From Sipunculus nudus (taxonomy: Eukaryota > Annelida > Sipuncula > Golfingiida > Sipunculidae), in assembly GCA_026874595.1 (NCBI GenBank), contig CM049322.1, positions 10,752,400 through 10,816,399 on the forward strand: a stretch of 64,000 nt of DNA, read 5' to 3'. The notes below the pieces were generated by a model. That model was not told where the DNA came from. It ran no database searches and saw only the letters and a program-made list of their open reading frames with translations. Of the stretch, positions 63,001 to 64,000 are shown piece by piece. Numbering within the stretch: position 1 is the first letter of the stretch; each line of letters opens with the position of its first letter. A program made the position numbers and the translations under genes.

Positions 63001-64000
63001 GCATATGAAGTAGACAACTACTGACATTTATATAATCAACTATACTGCTACCAGAAAAAGTTGATCACGTAAAGTTTACTGGTATATCTGGTTCAATTTT
63101 CCCATTGATAATCTGCACTTCAGAGGAATTACATGGTTGAATGAAACTCCTTCCGAAAGCATTAACAATACTACCCTTTGACCTGCGTGGTATTTTTACT
63201 GATGTGTTTGTGTTAAAGTATGAATATCCAATACCATATGTTTTATTATCCTCAATAAAATATGTTATATTTCCAGTTCTAGCATTAAAAGCACCAAGGA
63301 GAATTAAAATCATTTAATAAAATACTGATAAATAATCTGTCAATATTTTTTCTAGCACTTTGATACCATTTATTTCATCATCATCCACATTGATTTCATG
63401 ATGAACCTGATGGAGCAATATAGCAGCAAACTATGCCCAAATCTTTATCTTCATAGATTGAGGTACCTTCCGTAATCAATATGATGATATCTGCATACTT
63501 TATAATATTCTTTATCATACCCTTTATATTTTTTTTGCCCGTAAACTAAGACCCCTCCTCTTCCTCTACTCTTCCTGACTATTCCATAACCATAGTACCC
63601 GTGCAATACATCAGACAATTAATCATCCGTGGTTGCTCAAGTCTCAGTGAAACGTACAATACGGTGATTATGTATCAATTTTTTAAACATCTACTGATTT
63701 TCAATTTTGTTCTTAAGTCCATGTGCATTCCATGTTGCTAGTGTTATTACATCTATTTGAAAGTTTTCATCATCATCAGGATTATTAATATTATTAGTAT
63801 GTGTAACTTCTTACCTGTACATGATGTGCTGTCTTATCCTGTGTATTATTAAGTGCAGTTGGAGTTGTGGGGTTATTTTCTGTTAGATAAACATTCTGTT
63901 CCTCATTTTCTGCAATGCAAACGTCACATGTCATCAAATTATTAGCACATGCTTCATGATCAAACTGACATTGACCCTGGCTTATTCCCTATTCCTTTCC
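60056..64000 (-). mobile_element. Same non-LTR retrotransposon, copy 3 (runs off window)
   Basis: Matches copy 1 from 24822 to about 28930 and continues past the window end. Visible parts: Cys/His C-terminal domain 60987-60628, YADD at 61724-61735 in an open frame 61852-61586, linker about 62430-62230, and endonuclease pieces LSDHFLLSC (about 62990), LLGAFNARTG (about 63305) and RGRGGVLVY (about 63560). About 170 bases of the reverse transcriptase (copy 1 26816-26984) are deleted at 62055. It carries stops like the others. Confidence 0.84.

Overview
The window looks like nuclear DNA of an invertebrate animal, most likely a mollusc. It is AT-rich, its coding exons are short and have GT-AG introns, long (TA)n and (TC)n tracts are common, and it carries Penelope-like, 2A-bearing LINE, piggyBac and hAT-like relics. 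The taxon is inferred from repeat content and exon style; no marker gene fixes it.

Left arm (1-11 kb): no intact gene was recognised. It holds a Penelope-like retroelement remnant (about 1.77-2.61 kb) in which an exact 102-bp-long inverted repeat flanks a GIY-YIG endonuclease fragment. One repeat arm folds as a complete type I hammerhead ribozyme. Next come a 553-bp hAT-like element with 15-bp perfect terminal inverted repeats, degenerate tandem repeats (6.1-8.2 kb), and a strict 102-bp minisatellite rich in palindromes (8.5-9.0 kb).

HNMT array (11-23 kb and 35-59 kb): the main genes are minus-strand, four-exon, 269-residue methyltransferases related to histamine N-methyltransferase. Five copies (A-E) and one orphan first exon (F) are present. 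Copies B (17.4-20.5 kb) and C (39.6-42.7 kb) are intact in all four exons. A is frameshifted and lacks the last exon, D has a 1-base deletion in exon 2, and E lost the last exon at a junction with a LINE and has a 24-base in-frame deletion. The repeat unit is about 7.15 kb. Units differ at few sites, so at least part of the array was duplicated recently. The intergenic spacers hold minus-strand exon-like islands whose differences between old and young spacers are mostly conservative amino-acid changes, and intron 1 of each gene carries a conserved exon-like open frame on the opposite strand.

Transposon blocks (23-30, 52-56 and 59-64 kb): three co-duplicated copies of one APE-type non-LTR retrotransposon lie on the minus strand. 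The longest (about 24.8-29.9 kb) keeps recognisable 2A, ORF1 RRM-like, endonuclease, reverse transcriptase and C-terminal Cys/His parts, all with stops and frameshifts.

Unique island (30-35 kb): a piggyBac transposase N-terminal fragment behind a TTAA-flanked terminus is followed by a two-exon THAP zinc-finger coding region. This locus ends where the HNMT duplication begins at about 35.19 kb.
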